A program made the translations under genes and the position numbers. From an uncultured Dyadobacter sp. (GTDB lineage: Bacteria; Bacteroidota; Bacteroidia; Cytophagales; Spirosomataceae), in assembly GCF_946482605.1 (NCBI RefSeq), contig NZ_CAMLSE010000014.1:62001-126000 (forward strand): a DNA stretch of 64,000 nucleotides. The letters run 5' to 3'. Under the pieces are notes generated by a model. That model was given only the letters and a program-made list of their open reading frames with translations, ran no database searches and was not told the DNA's origin. This document shows, one piece after another, positions 44,718-54,484 of this stretch; position 1 is the first letter of the stretch; every line of letters starts with the position of its first letter.

Positions 44718-47180
44718 ATGAAGCTCATTTATGATCTCCGAATTTCATTCCGGCGACTATGGACTGATAAAACCAGCGCCGTGATCAACATCCTCGGACT
44801 GGCACTGGGCATGACCTGCTGCCTTGTCATTTATGTTTTCGTCCGGTACGAACTGAGCTTCGACAACTTTCACTCCAATGCCGACCATACCTACCGGATC
44901 GTGGAGCACAGCAAAAAGGCGGATGGCATCCAGCATTGGCCCACCACCGCCTATCCACTGGCCGAGGCCATCCGGGAGAATATTCCCGGCGCCACCGTCA
45001 CACAGACTGCCGGGCCATTGAGCCGGATCATCAGTTCCGTAGATAGCAAAGGGACCATTCATCGCTTCGAAGAAGGCAAGCTGATGTTCACTGATGCCCA
45101 GTATCTTAAGACTTTCGACTTTAAGAAAATCCATCCGGAGGGGATCTGGCTCGCCGGGGGACCTGAAACGGCATTTGCCCAGCCCAACTCGGTCGTGCTT
45201 ACGCAGAAACTCGCTGAGCGCTATTTTGCCGAATACGCCGGAAATTTTCAAGAAATAATTGGTAAAACACTCACACTCAACAACACCGATCAATTGATCG
45301 TTTCGGCCGTTATACGCAACCCGCCAGGCAATACCAACCTGCTTTTCGAGATGCTGGTCAACTACCGGTTTTTTAAGACCAACAATGCCTACGCGACCGC
45401 CAACTGGTCGGGCAACTACCAGGGTACCACATTTGTAACGCTCGGCCCCGGCGTTCAGCCGCGGACATTCGAACGCCAACTGGAGGCGATGAAAAAGAAG
45501 TACATGAACAAGGAAGATGACACCCGCATATCCTACTTCCTGCAACCGCTGACCGAAATACACACGGAACCACTTTATGAAGATTTTCTCGGCGGCTACC
45601 TGGTGAGCCGCCAGATCCTGTGGGGCCTGTCGAGCCTGGGCGTTTTCCTGATCCTGATCGCGTCGTTCAACTTTATCAACCTCACTACGGCGCGTGCATT
45701 ACGAAGGCGTAAGGAGGTAGGCGTGCGCAAGACAGTAGGCAGCACACGCATTCAGCTTTTTTTCCAATTCATCGGCGAAACCCTGATCGTCGCATCGATC
45801 GCCGGTTCCTTGTCGCTGCTCGCGATGGGCTTTTTGATCAATGGACTTAATCAGGCCCTCACGGTCATCAACCTCGACTTGCAGCCCGATGGCTTTGTAT
45901 GGCTATTTAGCGCTGTACTTATTCTGCTGGTCGCATTGCTGGCCGGCTTCTATCCCGCCCTGGTGATATCGCGCTTCCAGCCGATGCAGGCCCTCAAGAA
46001 TGCAATCACCCCGACCAGGAGCCGGTTCACGTTGCGTCAGGGATTGATCATCGGGCAATTTTGCATTACTTACGGCCTGCTCGTCGGCACGTTCGTTGCT
46101 TCCGGGCAGATGAATTTATTCAGGAACAAAGATCTGGGATTTGCCAAAGACGCGGTGATCGCTATCAACGGGCCCCGTAACCAGTTGATCAGCAAAATGA
46201 ACGCTTTCCGGGCGCAACTTCTACAAAATCCGTCGATCCGGGAAGTGAGCTTCTCTACCGGTGCACCGATTACTAAGAACTTCTACGGGACCAATTTCAG
46301 GCTCAAATCGGAGGAACAGCCTATGGACAGGCAGGCGGAAATGAAGGTGGTTGATTTACATTACAACTCACTGTTTAACCTCAAAAACATAGCCGGACGC
46401 TGGTTCAACCCTTCCAACATCGTTCCCGATGGTAATGCATTCAATGGCTTCGTGATCAATGAAACGATGGTAAAAATGCTGGGATTAACACCGGAAACTG
46501 CCCTGAACAAGACTTTGGTGATCAGTGAAGGAGAAGCACCGATCATCGGCGTTGTAAAGGATTTCCATAATGTATCGTTGCAGCAAGCGATCATGCCTTG
46601 CGTGATCATGTGCTGGAATACCGATTTCTACGACCAGATCCACGTGGCGGTCAATACTACCGACGGTGCCTGGCTGAATGTGGGCAGTACGCTCACCGGC
46701 ATCGAAAAAGTCTGGAAAACCACTTTTCCGCAGGACGTTTACCAATACGCCTTCCTGAACGAATCGCTTGCCAAGGGTTATATGATGGAGCAACTGGTAT
46801 TCGACGCATTCCGGATCTTCGCAGCCATCTCGATATTCATTTCCTGTCTGGGACTGTTCGGCCTCGCCACTTTCGCAGCACAGCAACGGACGAAAGAGAT
46901 CGGTGTCAGGAAAGTACTCGGCGCTTCCGTTGCGAGCATTATGGCCTTGCTTTTCAGCGATTTTATCAAACTCATACTCATCGCCATCGTGATCGCCTCA
47001 CCGATTGCCTGGTATGCGATGGAAAACTGGTTGCAGGACTTCGCCTACCGGATCGAAATGCAGTGGTGGACATTTGGCGTTTCGGGGTTACTGGCAATCG
47101 GAATTGCGCTGTTGACCGTCAGTTTCCAGAGCTTGAAAGCCGCCCTGATGAACCCGGTCAAATCATTGAAAACTGAGTAA
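44718..47180 (+). CDS. FtsX/MacB-type ABC transporter permease
   Basis: This 820-residue inner-membrane protein has the layout of the long Cytophagales MacB-like permeases. A first membrane helix (AVINILGLALGMTCCLVIYV) is followed by a periplasmic MacB_PCD domain (about 50-270), an FtsX core with SLGVFLILIASFNFINLTTA and RRRKEVGVRKTVGSTRIQLF, a second periplasmic domain, and a second FtsX core with RTKEIGVRKVLGASVASIMA. ATG 44718 is preferred over GTG 44709. No ATPase gene is adjacent, so it must borrow one or act in another way. Substrate unknown. Confidence 0.9.
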   Translation: MKLIYDLRISFRRLWTDKTSAVINILGLALGMTCCLVIYVFVRYELSFDNFHSNADHTYRIVEHSKKADGIQHWPTTAYPLAEAIRENIPGATVTQTAGPLSRIISSVDSKGTIHRFEEGKLMFTDAQYLKTFDFKKIHPEGIWLAGGPETAFAQPNSVVLTQKLAERYFAEYAGNFQEIIGKTLTLNNTDQLIVSAVIRNPPGNTNLLFEMLVNYRFFKTNNAYATANWSGNYQGTTFVTLGPGVQPRTFERQLEAMKKKYMNKEDDTRISYFLQPLTEIHTEPLYEDFLGGYLVSRQILWGLSSLGVFLILIASFNFINLTTARALRRRKEVGVRKTVGSTRIQLFFQFIGETLIVASIAGSLSLLAMGFLINGLNQALTVINLDLQPDGFVWLFSAVLILLVALLAGFYPALVISRFQPMQALKNAITPTRSRFTLRQGLIIGQFCITYGLLVGTFVASGQMNLFRNKDLGFAKDAVIAINGPRNQLISKMNAFRAQLLQNPSIREVSFSTGAPITKNFYGTNFRLKSEEQPMDRQAEMKVVDLHYNSLFNLKNIAGRWFNPSNIVPDGNAFNGFVINETMVKMLGLTPETALNKTLVISEGEAPIIGVVKDFHNVSLQQAIMPCVIMCWNTDFYDQIHVAVNTTDGAWLNVGSTLTGIEKVWKTTFPQDVYQYAFLNESLAKGYMMEQLVFDAFRIFAAISIFISCLGLFGLATFAAQQRTKEIGVRKVLGASVASIMALLFSDFIKLILIAIVIASPIAWYAMENWLQDFAYRIEMQWWTFGVSGLLAIGIALLTVSFQSLKAALMNPVKSLKTE

Positions 47181-47185
47181 AGATT

Positions 47186-49237
47186 TTACTGCTTCGAACT
47201 GAGAAGCGCTATCAATTGCAAGGCCCCGGGGTCGTTTGCATTGAGCCTGAGTATTTTTTGCGCATAACGCAATGCACCGTCGCGGTTATCCATTTGAAGG
47301 TAGGCCGAAGCAATTCTGTTCAGCAACCCAGTGTTTGTGGAATCGGCCCTCGTTCCTGCTTTAAGTGACACAACTTCCTCCGCCAGGATGCGCACGCGCG
47401 TGAGGTCCGGCCCTGATGCATTGTGCCGGATCGCATAATCCAGATACGGAAGTGCTTTTTCAGGCTGGTCTCTTTTCAGATACAGCACAAAAAGGTATCG
47501 TGCGGACTCCAAGGAAGGCGCGAGTTCGAAGGCTTTTCTAATACTGAACAGTGCGTCGTCTTCCCGGTGCATTTGTCCGCTCAGCATGGCAGACTTTATG
47601 TAATACCGCGGATCATAGGGTTGTTCCAGAATAAGGGACTCCACTACTTTCCGTGCTTCCGGGTAATCACTTTTGGCAATGTAATGGTTATAAGCCTCGC
47701 TCATAGCCTCATTCCAGCCCAGTTTTCGGTTGGCTAATGCGTAGGCGGTCTGTTCTTCAAAACTTTCGATCCTGAAAGAGTCGCGCTGCATGCTTCCCTT
47801 GAACGGCCAGCTGTTTTTAAGATTAGCCACTTTGTAGAGCCCGGCCAGTGAATCGATGCGGGGAATAGGCATTGTTTTTAAAAGTTGCCGGAATGACATT
47901 TCACGGGCAGCCTTCTCGGGTAGCAAATCATTCTTTTTCAATGCCCTGTAAAATGCCTCCGACATCAATGCATAACCCGTCAGATCCGGATGAACGTGTT
48001 CCAGTATCAGTTCCTTTCCGATGATGCCGCCAGGGGAGTTTGTCTCGAAAAGACCTTTTGTATCAACCAGATGGGCATTGGGATAGCGGGCAACAAGGTG
48101 ACGGATAATGCCGTTGAACTCTTCCGGCGCCCTGAAACGCAAACCATCCAGGTCACGGGCCTTGGCGAAGTACTTCCTGGCCAGCGCGAATCGCCTGCCT
48201 GTATATGCCAGCCGGCCCAAATAATAGTTACAACCGGCGTGTGCGTTATTAATTTCACCTGCCATTTTAAAGAAACGGTATGCCGCCAGACTGTCTCCGG
48301 TCGCAAGGCTATGAAGCCCTTTGTTATACCTGCGTTCGAAGTCCGGGAATTTCGCACGATCCACCGTCGCACTGGCGAATGGTAACAAGTCCTTTTCGTT
48401 GCTGACCAGGTTACTGAGCAGCACGGGAATGTGGTGAGCATTGAGTATAGCAAGAGCTTGGCCCATATTCGTCCTGAACTGCTGCACGCCTTTCCGGTAC
48501 GCCTCCGACTGATAGCCGATCTGCTGGTCGGCCACCATGCGCTGCATCCGGGTTCCGTCATTACCGCCTTCTCTTCCCGCCGGGCTCAAACTTGTATAAA
48601 CGTTGGTCGCCAGCTGAATTACCCTCAACCCGCGCAAGCGCAGCAACGCATTCACCAGCCAGGGGCTACCTGCGATACTTTCGGCCGAGCCTACGCCCAT
48701 AGCACCATAATATTCATTGTGCCCGGTATAGATCAGTACCACATCGGGCGCGTAGTCCACCAGTTCCCGTGCAAAGCCGAGTACGGTGTACGAATTCACT
48801 GCCGTCAGTGACAGGTTGATGATCTCAAAATGCTGATCCGGGAACGTATGCGAGAACCTGAATTGCAGCCAGCGATGAAATGAGCCGTTGTGGAAATAAG
48901 GATAACCGATTGTAGTAGATTCTCCCAAAACGAAAATGCGACGGGTACCTGCGGCCTTCTTTTTTAAAAAAGGCTCCACATTACCGGTCGTCGCATTCTT
49001 CTGGTTAATGAAGTATCGTTTGGAAGCGTCAGGGTTTAGGAATAGGTAATTTTGGTCATGAGGATACTCTATAAAAAGACTGAGGTCGGCGCCGTAGTGA
49101 AACATACGAAGCCCGCATTCAAGCAAAAGAATGAACAACAAAGGCAATACCATGCTGATCAGCTTGAAAAGCATCGAACGGCTGCCCGTTCGGCGGTCAG
49201 TCCCGGAAGAAAGCATATATGTCGGTCTCCGTCTCAT
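47186..49237 (-). CDS. Membrane-anchored SGNH/GDSL-like hydrolase with C-terminal TPR-like repeats
   Basis: The product (683 residues from ATG 49237) has one N-terminal membrane helix (LISMVLPLLFILLLECGLRM) and an extracytoplasmic SGNH domain. Block I is FVLGESTTIGYPY (GES instead of GDS), block III GHNEYYGAMG, and block V LEHVHPDLTGY with the catalytic His. The last 200 residues form TPR-like helices (AMSEAYNHYIAKSDYPEARK, SALFSIRKAFELAPS-like and GALRYAQKILRLNANDPGAL). ATG 49237 or 49258 are plausible; the open frame up to 49423 merely translates the 76-bp repeat. It may deacylate or modify a surface polymer; the substrate is unknown. Confidence 0.82.
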   Translation of the reverse strand: MRRRPTYMLSSGTDRRTGSRSMLFKLISMVLPLLFILLLECGLRMFHYGADLSLFIEYPHDQNYLFLNPDASKRYFINQKNATTGNVEPFLKKKAAGTRRIFVLGESTTIGYPYFHNGSFHRWLQFRFSHTFPDQHFEIINLSLTAVNSYTVLGFARELVDYAPDVVLIYTGHNEYYGAMGVGSAESIAGSPWLVNALLRLRGLRVIQLATNVYTSLSPAGREGGNDGTRMQRMVADQQIGYQSEAYRKGVQQFRTNMGQALAILNAHHIPVLLSNLVSNEKDLLPFASATVDRAKFPDFERRYNKGLHSLATGDSLAAYRFFKMAGEINNAHAGCNYYLGRLAYTGRRFALARKYFAKARDLDGLRFRAPEEFNGIIRHLVARYPNAHLVDTKGLFETNSPGGIIGKELILEHVHPDLTGYALMSEAFYRALKKNDLLPEKAAREMSFRQLLKTMPIPRIDSLAGLYKVANLKNSWPFKGSMQRDSFRIESFEEQTAYALANRKLGWNEAMSEAYNHYIAKSDYPEARKVVESLILEQPYDPRYYIKSAMLSGQMHREDDALFSIRKAFELAPSLESARYLFVLYLKRDQPEKALPYLDYAIRHNASGPDLTRVRILAEEVVSLKAGTRADSTNTGLLNRIASAYLQMDNRDGALRYAQKILRLNANDPGALQLIALLSSKQ

Positions 49238-49261
49238 CAAAAGTTGATCTGTATACATCCC

Positions 49262-49438
49262 CGCAACCCAGGGCTTCAGCCCTGGGACCGGCAGCCCCAG
49301 GGACCGGCCGTCGGGCACCCTGCCCGTGCCAGGTGGCGATAGCCCAAGGCTTAAGCCTTGGGATCGGCAGCCCCAGGGATCGGCCGTCCGGCGCCCTGCA
49401 TGCGCCAGGTGGCGATAGCCCAAGGCTTAAGCCTTGGG
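49262..49438. repeat. 76-bp tandem repeat with 20-bp palindromes
   Basis: Near-perfect palindromes start at 49267 (CCCAGGGCTTCAGCCCTGGG), 49343 and 49419 (both CCCAAGGCTTAAGCCTTGGG), so the period is exactly 76 bp. Between them lie CGGCAGCCCCAGGGA, CGGCCGTC and GCCAGGTGGCGATAG segments with a few differences. The array lies in the gap between the SGNH gene and susD, both on the minus strand. Similar palindromes recur between genes in many Bacteroidota genomes; a REP-like origin is likely but not shown here. Confidence 0.88.
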
Positions 49439-49443
49439 TTGGC

Positions 49444-49478
49444 GGGTTGGCGGGCGGGCGGGCGCGGCGGGCGGGGGG
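49444..49478 (+). other. G-rich tract with G-quadruplex pattern
   Basis: Six GGG runs occur on the plus strand (49444-46, 49452-54, 49456-58, 49460-62, 49469-71, 49473-78). Loops are as short as one base, so four runs satisfy the G3-N1-7 pattern. The tract lies 5 bp beyond the susD stop codon. Confidence 0.6.
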
Positions 49479-49482
49479 ATCG

Positions 49483-51015
49483 TCAGTACCCGTCATTCTG
49501 GGCCCATTTGGCGTTTCTGGTCATTTCGTTGGATGGGATCGGGGCCAGGTATTTCTGGCTGAAGTTGGTGTTGGCCGGGATCGGGTTTTCCTCCAGGCTC
49601 CTATCCGCAACGATCTTGGGCAGCAGCTGCAGACGTACAATGTCGAACCAGCGCACCCCAAACTCCCCTGCAAATTCGTAAGCCCGCTCATACACGACTG
49701 AATCCCTGAATGCGGTCGCCGAAAGCCCCGCGGTGAGGTTGGGGAGGCCGGCACGTTTCCGCACCTCGTTGATCGCCGCATAGCTCGCAGCAGTGGGGCC
49801 GCCACCCGACATCGCCGAAGCTTCCGCATAGGCCAGCAGCACCAACGGATAGCGGATAATGTCATACACCTTGTTGGTGCTCGGATTGATCGAGTTGATG
49901 GCCGTTTCCGATTCCGAAACGCCGTCGCCATTCAGGCCTGCACGGAACTTCTTGTAGTAGGGATGCCGCGCATGGGTTTCCGGAGAGTCCCAGGATACCA
50001 GCTTGAAAGTTTTCCCGTCCGGCTGCCGCAGTTTCAACGTGGTGTAGAACGTGTCGTCCGTACGCTTGCACTTGGGCGCCTTTTTGTAAAAATTAATCTC
50101 AGGATAGTAGTCGTCCCAGCCGCTCGACCCATTCGTTGCCACCTCGTCCAGGGGCACGCATGAAGATCCTGCGCTACGCAACGGCAGGCCGCCATTGACA
50201 TTGTACTGCAACCCAAAGATCGACTCCGGCCCATTGTTGGTCGTAAAAACCTGTGCATAAGGCGTGCCTACATTGAATTGCCCCGACTTGATCACCGCAT
50301 CGGCCTCGGTCGCCGCCTGAGCGTAGTAGGAAGTCTGGTTCAAAGGCCAGCCGGTCATCGTGAGGTACACATCCGCCAGCAGCGAGCGGGCTGCCATCTG
50401 AGTGGCTTTGCCGGGCGCATTGGCAAATTTCACGGGCAAAAGTTCCTTCGCTTTTTGTAAATCGGCAACAATGGCTTCATACACCTTTTCCACCGGATCG
50501 CGGTCCGGCCGGTCATCGACATCGATGGGTGTCAGGATCACCGGTACCGGCCCAAACGTCCGCACGAGGTAGTAGTAGCCCAATGCACGCAGAAAGTAGG
50601 CCTGCCCTGCCGACTGATTTTTCTGTTCTTCCGTCGAACTGACTTTGGCATAATTTGCAATCACATTGTTGGCCTGGTAAATACCCTGCCATGGTCCCTG
50701 CCATTGCGCCACCATGCTCAGGTTACCGCTACCTCCGCTCAGCCGGTCGAAAAGCCGGAAGTCTTCCTTGTTCAGTCCCGGGTCAGTGGTGAAATCGTCG
50801 GAACCGAAATAGGATGTGCTGCGGTTGGTAAAACCCCATGCACCATCCCGGGCGAACTGAACGTAAATGGCCGACACCGCTCCGTCCAGGTCCGATTGCG
50901 TCTTGAAATAGGTCCCGGGTGTGAGGTTCGCCTTCGGATCCTCAGTCAGGTTCTGGCACCCCGAGAATGCTGCCGCAGCAAACAGAATCGATACTATTGA
51001 ATATTTCACTTTCAT
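49483..51015 (-). CDS. SusD/RagB-family surface glycan-binding lipoprotein
   Basis: This 510-residue lipoprotein has a lipobox FSGC (Cys20 from ATG 51015) and the SusD layout. NNVIANYAKVSSTEEQKNQS and AYFLRALGYYYLVRTFGPVP form the first TPR region. AARSLLADVYLTMTGWPL is typical, and VYERAYEFAGEFGVRWFDIV is the C-terminal signature, ending in AQNDGY. An in-frame ATG seven codons upstream (51036) is less likely as it weakens the signal peptide. It starts 33 bp after the susC stop and is the last gene of the sigma/FecR/SusC/SusD unit. Confidence 0.95.
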   Translation of the reverse strand: MKVKYSIVSILFAAAAFSGCQNLTEDPKANLTPGTYFKTQSDLDGAVSAIYVQFARDGAWGFTNRSTSYFGSDDFTTDPGLNKEDFRLFDRLSGGSGNLSMVAQWQGPWQGIYQANNVIANYAKVSSTEEQKNQSAGQAYFLRALGYYYLVRTFGPVPVILTPIDVDDRPDRDPVEKVYEAIVADLQKAKELLPVKFANAPGKATQMAARSLLADVYLTMTGWPLNQTSYYAQAATEADAVIKSGQFNVGTPYAQVFTTNNGPESIFGLQYNVNGGLPLRSAGSSCVPLDEVATNGSSGWDDYYPEINFYKKAPKCKRTDDTFYTTLKLRQPDGKTFKLVSWDSPETHARHPYYKKFRAGLNGDGVSESETAINSINPSTNKVYDIIRYPLVLLAYAEASAMSGGGPTAASYAAINEVRKRAGLPNLTAGLSATAFRDSVVYERAYEFAGEFGVRWFDIVRLQLLPKIVADRSLEENPIPANTNFSQKYLAPIPSNEMTRNAKWAQNDGY

Positions 51016-51048
51016 AATGCTCTTTTTTAATGTCATGAAACCTGTCCT

Positions 51049-54000
51049 TTACAATCCCAATCTCAAACCGATCGTGTAAGTCTTCGCATTCGGGATCACA
51101 CCCATTTCCAGGCCCTGTGTAATGGCATTGAACCCATTCGAGACCTCGGGATCGTAGCCCGGATACTTGGTGATCATGAACAGGTTCTGGCTACTGAGGT
51201 ATAGTTCCAGGTTACGGATCCTTATTTTGTTCAGCACCACTGCCGGCAGTTTGTAGGTCAGCGAAACGTTTTTCAGCTTGATATAGCTCGCATTGTACAC
51301 ATAGCGGCTGCTGTTGTTGAAATTCTTGCTGGTATTGCTGAATGCCGGGTTGTCAGTCTGATTGTCGGGCGTCCATATGTTGAGCGCGTCCTGGGTAGTC
51401 GCATTGCGCTGGTCGCCCAGTCCGCCCCAGAGGTACGCGAGCGTTTGCGAGTAGATCTGGTTACCGTGCGTGCCCTGGAACATGAAGCTCAGTGTAAAAT
51501 CGCCATAGCTCACGTCGTTGATGAAACCGAATGAATACTTCGGTGTACCGTTTCCGATCGGCATGCGATCGTCTGCCGTGTAGGCGTGGTCGCCATTGAC
51601 ATCGGTATATTTGGCGTCGCCGGGCTTCATACCATATTTTGTAGCCTCCTCGGCTTCATTGGTTTTCCAGGTTCCCAGGAATTGATAACCGTAAAACTCA
51701 CCCAGGGGCCGTCCCACCCGCAGGATCGAAGCGCTGTTCCCCGCCGAACCGATCCCGTTCACGATCACGTTGTCGAGTCCACCCAGGTCGGTCACTTTGT
51801 TGCGGTTGAATGAAATATTGAAATTAGTCGTCCAACGCAGCTTGCCCGCACTTACCGGCGTACCGCCTACCGAAAACTCGATTCCTCTGTTTTCCACACT
51901 TCCGATGTTGCGCAGGTAGTCGCCCCCACCCATGTAGAAGGGTGCCTGGTAATTATAGAGCAGGTCGGAAATGTTCTTTTTGTAAGCATCCGCCGTGAAA
52001 GTAAGCCGTCCTCTGAGGAAAGAGGCGTCCAGGCCGACATCAAATTGCTCCGTACGCTCCCATTTCAGGTTTTTGGAAACCGGGGCCCCCAGCGGAGTGG
52101 CCACGCTGGCCGTACTGCCGTCGAAATAATAGGCTGGCTGTTGCCCACCGGTCGTGATCTGCGCGATGGTTGCATAGGCTCCAACCGCCTGGTTGCCGGT
52201 TTGCCCGTAGCTTGCCCGTAATTTCAGGTCGGAAAACACTTTGGAATCCTTCATAAAGTCCTCATTCGCAACATTCCAGCCCAACGCCAGTGAAGGGAAG
52301 GTGCTGTATTTCTGTGTGAGGTGCGAGGACCCGTCGGTACGTACCGCAGCGGTGAGCAGGTATTTGTCTTTATAGGCATAGTTAACCCGACCCATGTACG
52401 ATTGCAATGCATCCTGCGAATAGCCCGAGTTGGTTTGCTGCGTAGCGCCGAGGCTCAGGTTATAGTAACCCAATGCATAGGATGAAAGGTTGTTGGAACG
52501 TGCATTGAGGGAAGTATTATTTCCGTTTTGCTGCTCGTACAAGGCGGTCACGGTAAGCGCATGGTCTCCGAAGTTGGTTTTATAGGTCAAAAAGTTACTG
52601 TTCTGAAAAAAACCGCCCCGCGAGGCATTGCCTTCCGCATACAGCACTCCATTGCTCGTTCCCGGCCCGAAGAGGTTCTGGCCAAACTGCGATCGGATCT
52701 CATAAGTATTGATCGTCGTAAACGACAGCCCTTTCAGGATCCGGTAAGTCAGCACGGCCGTGCCCGTCACATTCGCCTGCCGGTTGTCGAACTGCTGGCT
52801 GGTAGCGCGAGAGATCGGGTTGTACTGGATCGATCCGTAGGGTGCGGTGTAGATAAACTGGCCGGTCGCCGGGTCACGCACAGGTGAAGTCGGGTCCCAT
52901 TCCGTAGCCTGAGTGAACGGGTCGGTGAGGTCGCCGGAATAGCCGTTATTGCGGCTGTTGGGCAGCATTGCCGCTACATTGAATTTCAGGTCGATCTTGT
53001 CGTTCAGTTTCGCGTCGATATTCGCGCGGAGTGTCGTCCTTTTGTAATACTGGTTTAAAATCAACCCCGGCTGATCCAGGTAGTTGGCTGAAAACAAATA
53101 GCGAACATTGGAAGAGCCGCCCGACACATCCAGCTGGTAGTTCTGTATCCACGGCTCCTGGTGCAGCTCATCCTGCCAGTCCGTACCGCCATTGGCTTTC
53201 AGTTCGGCCAGCCGCTGGTCGGAAAATGCCGCCGCATTGCCGGTAGAAGCAAATTGTGTGTTCACGGTTCTGGCAAAATCATAGGCATTCATCAGGTCCA
53301 GTTTCCGGGGAATGCTCGCCTTGCTGAACCAGGTGCTGAAATTGACCCGCGCTTTACCTTCCTTACCGGTTTTAGTAGTGATCAGCACCACCCCGTTCGA
53401 TCCTCTTGAACCATAGATGGCCGCCGAGGAAGCATCTTTGAGGATTTCAAGCGACTCAATGTCGTTCGGGTTGATGGATTCGATGTTACCGCCTACAAAC
53501 CCATCAATCACATACAATGGCTCGTTGGATCCCGTAATGGAGTTCGCTCCGCGGATGCGGACATTCAATCCTCTGCCCGGCTGGCCGCTCGAACTCGACA
53601 CCGTAACACCGGATGTTGTTCCCTGCAATGCCTGCTCCACGCGCACCAGGGGCCGCTTGCCGATCTCTTTCGCCGATACCGTACTCGAAGCGCCCGTGAC
53701 ATCACTTTTGCGTTGCTCCCCATAACCCACGACTACGATTTCGTCCAGACCCCTCTCCGCCACACGCATGCCAATGTCGATGCTGGTGCGCCCGCTCGCG
53801 ACCATTTCCTGACTTTCATATCCCACAAAACTGAATACCAGCACGGCGCCGGAAGCCGATTCGTCGGGGATTTCGAGCTGGTACTGCCCATTGACGTCCG
53901 TTGTAGTGCCGCGCTGAGTGCCTTTGAGGATAATGCTAACGCCGGGAAGCGGCTCATTTTTCTCATCGGTTACCTTTCCACGAACATTGACAGCCTTTGG

Positions 54001-54447
54001 CGCATGTTCCGGACCGACCGCACTTTGTCCCGGCTGCATCTCAATCACAGGCTCGGAACCTCTCGGCGGCAGCTGGGTCTGCCGCAGGCTTTGTTTCAGT
54101 TCCTTAACAGCCCCGGCATCGGCATCCTTAGGAAAGATTGCATAGATCTTCCCGTGCTTTTTATATTCCAGTCCGTTGGATTTCAGTATCCGGTCCAGCG
54201 TTTCGTCGATGCCCTCGGCCCCGCGTGCCTGGTACTGGATCTGCATCGATTTGATCTTTTCATTGTGATACATGAAGTACACGCCGTGCCGTTTTTCGAG
54301 GTCACGCAGCACCTGGTCGATACTTCTGTATACGGGTTGCTCGGCCCGTTCGGGCTGGGGAACCTGGCCCCGGGCGAAAGTCTGGGCATTGGCGACCGAG
54401 CCGCCTATGCATAGCAATCCCATCATGAGTAAGTTGATCTTTTTCAT
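51049..54447 (-). CDS. SusC/RagA-family TonB-dependent transporter with STN signalling domain
   Basis: The 1132-residue receptor has a signal peptide (LLMMGLLCIGGSVANAQ). An STN domain follows (SIDQVLRDLEKRHGVYFMYH to HGKIYAIFP), then a linker, then the carboxypeptidase-regulatory-like domain (VRGKVTDEKNEPLPGVSIIL). The TonB box (LDEIVVVGYGEQRKSDVTG) and plug (NEPLYVIDGFVGGNIESINP, LEILKDASSAAIYGSRGSNG) precede a barrel ending in TYTIGLRLGL. The STN domain makes it the transducer for the FecR/sigma pair encoded directly upstream. Together with the GH95 enzyme and oxidoreductases further upstream, a fucosylated glycan is a reasonable but unproven substrate. Confidence 0.95.
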   Translation of the reverse strand: MKKINLLMMGLLCIGGSVANAQTFARGQVPQPERAEQPVYRSIDQVLRDLEKRHGVYFMYHNEKIKSMQIQYQARGAEGIDETLDRILKSNGLEYKKHGKIYAIFPKDADAGAVKELKQSLRQTQLPPRGSEPVIEMQPGQSAVGPEHAPKAVNVRGKVTDEKNEPLPGVSIILKGTQRGTTTDVNGQYQLEIPDESASGAVLVFSFVGYESQEMVASGRTSIDIGMRVAERGLDEIVVVGYGEQRKSDVTGASSTVSAKEIGKRPLVRVEQALQGTTSGVTVSSSSGQPGRGLNVRIRGANSITGSNEPLYVIDGFVGGNIESINPNDIESLEILKDASSAAIYGSRGSNGVVLITTKTGKEGKARVNFSTWFSKASIPRKLDLMNAYDFARTVNTQFASTGNAAAFSDQRLAELKANGGTDWQDELHQEPWIQNYQLDVSGGSSNVRYLFSANYLDQPGLILNQYYKRTTLRANIDAKLNDKIDLKFNVAAMLPNSRNNGYSGDLTDPFTQATEWDPTSPVRDPATGQFIYTAPYGSIQYNPISRATSQQFDNRQANVTGTAVLTYRILKGLSFTTINTYEIRSQFGQNLFGPGTSNGVLYAEGNASRGGFFQNSNFLTYKTNFGDHALTVTALYEQQNGNNTSLNARSNNLSSYALGYYNLSLGATQQTNSGYSQDALQSYMGRVNYAYKDKYLLTAAVRTDGSSHLTQKYSTFPSLALGWNVANEDFMKDSKVFSDLKLRASYGQTGNQAVGAYATIAQITTGGQQPAYYFDGSTASVATPLGAPVSKNLKWERTEQFDVGLDASFLRGRLTFTADAYKKNISDLLYNYQAPFYMGGGDYLRNIGSVENRGIEFSVGGTPVSAGKLRWTTNFNISFNRNKVTDLGGLDNVIVNGIGSAGNSASILRVGRPLGEFYGYQFLGTWKTNEAEEATKYGMKPGDAKYTDVNGDHAYTADDRMPIGNGTPKYSFGFINDVSYGDFTLSFMFQGTHGNQIYSQTLAYLWGGLGDQRNATTQDALNIWTPDNQTDNPAFSNTSKNFNNSSRYVYNASYIKLKNVSLTYKLPAVVLNKIRIRNLELYLSSQNLFMITKYPGYDPEVSNGFNAITQGLEMGVIPNAKTYTIGLRLGL

Positions 54448-54484
54448 GCGTATTGATTTGAGGTTTCAGTAAAAATTTCAGATG

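Noticed and set aside
49238..49423. N-terminal extension of the SGNH hydrolase
   Set aside because: These codons merely translate the 76-bp palindromic repeat; starts at 49237 or 49258 are followed by the membrane helix expected for the family.
49219..49701. 160-codon plus-strand frame across the repeat and susD end
   Set aside because: It spans a repeat array and runs antisense to susD, with no recognisable domain.
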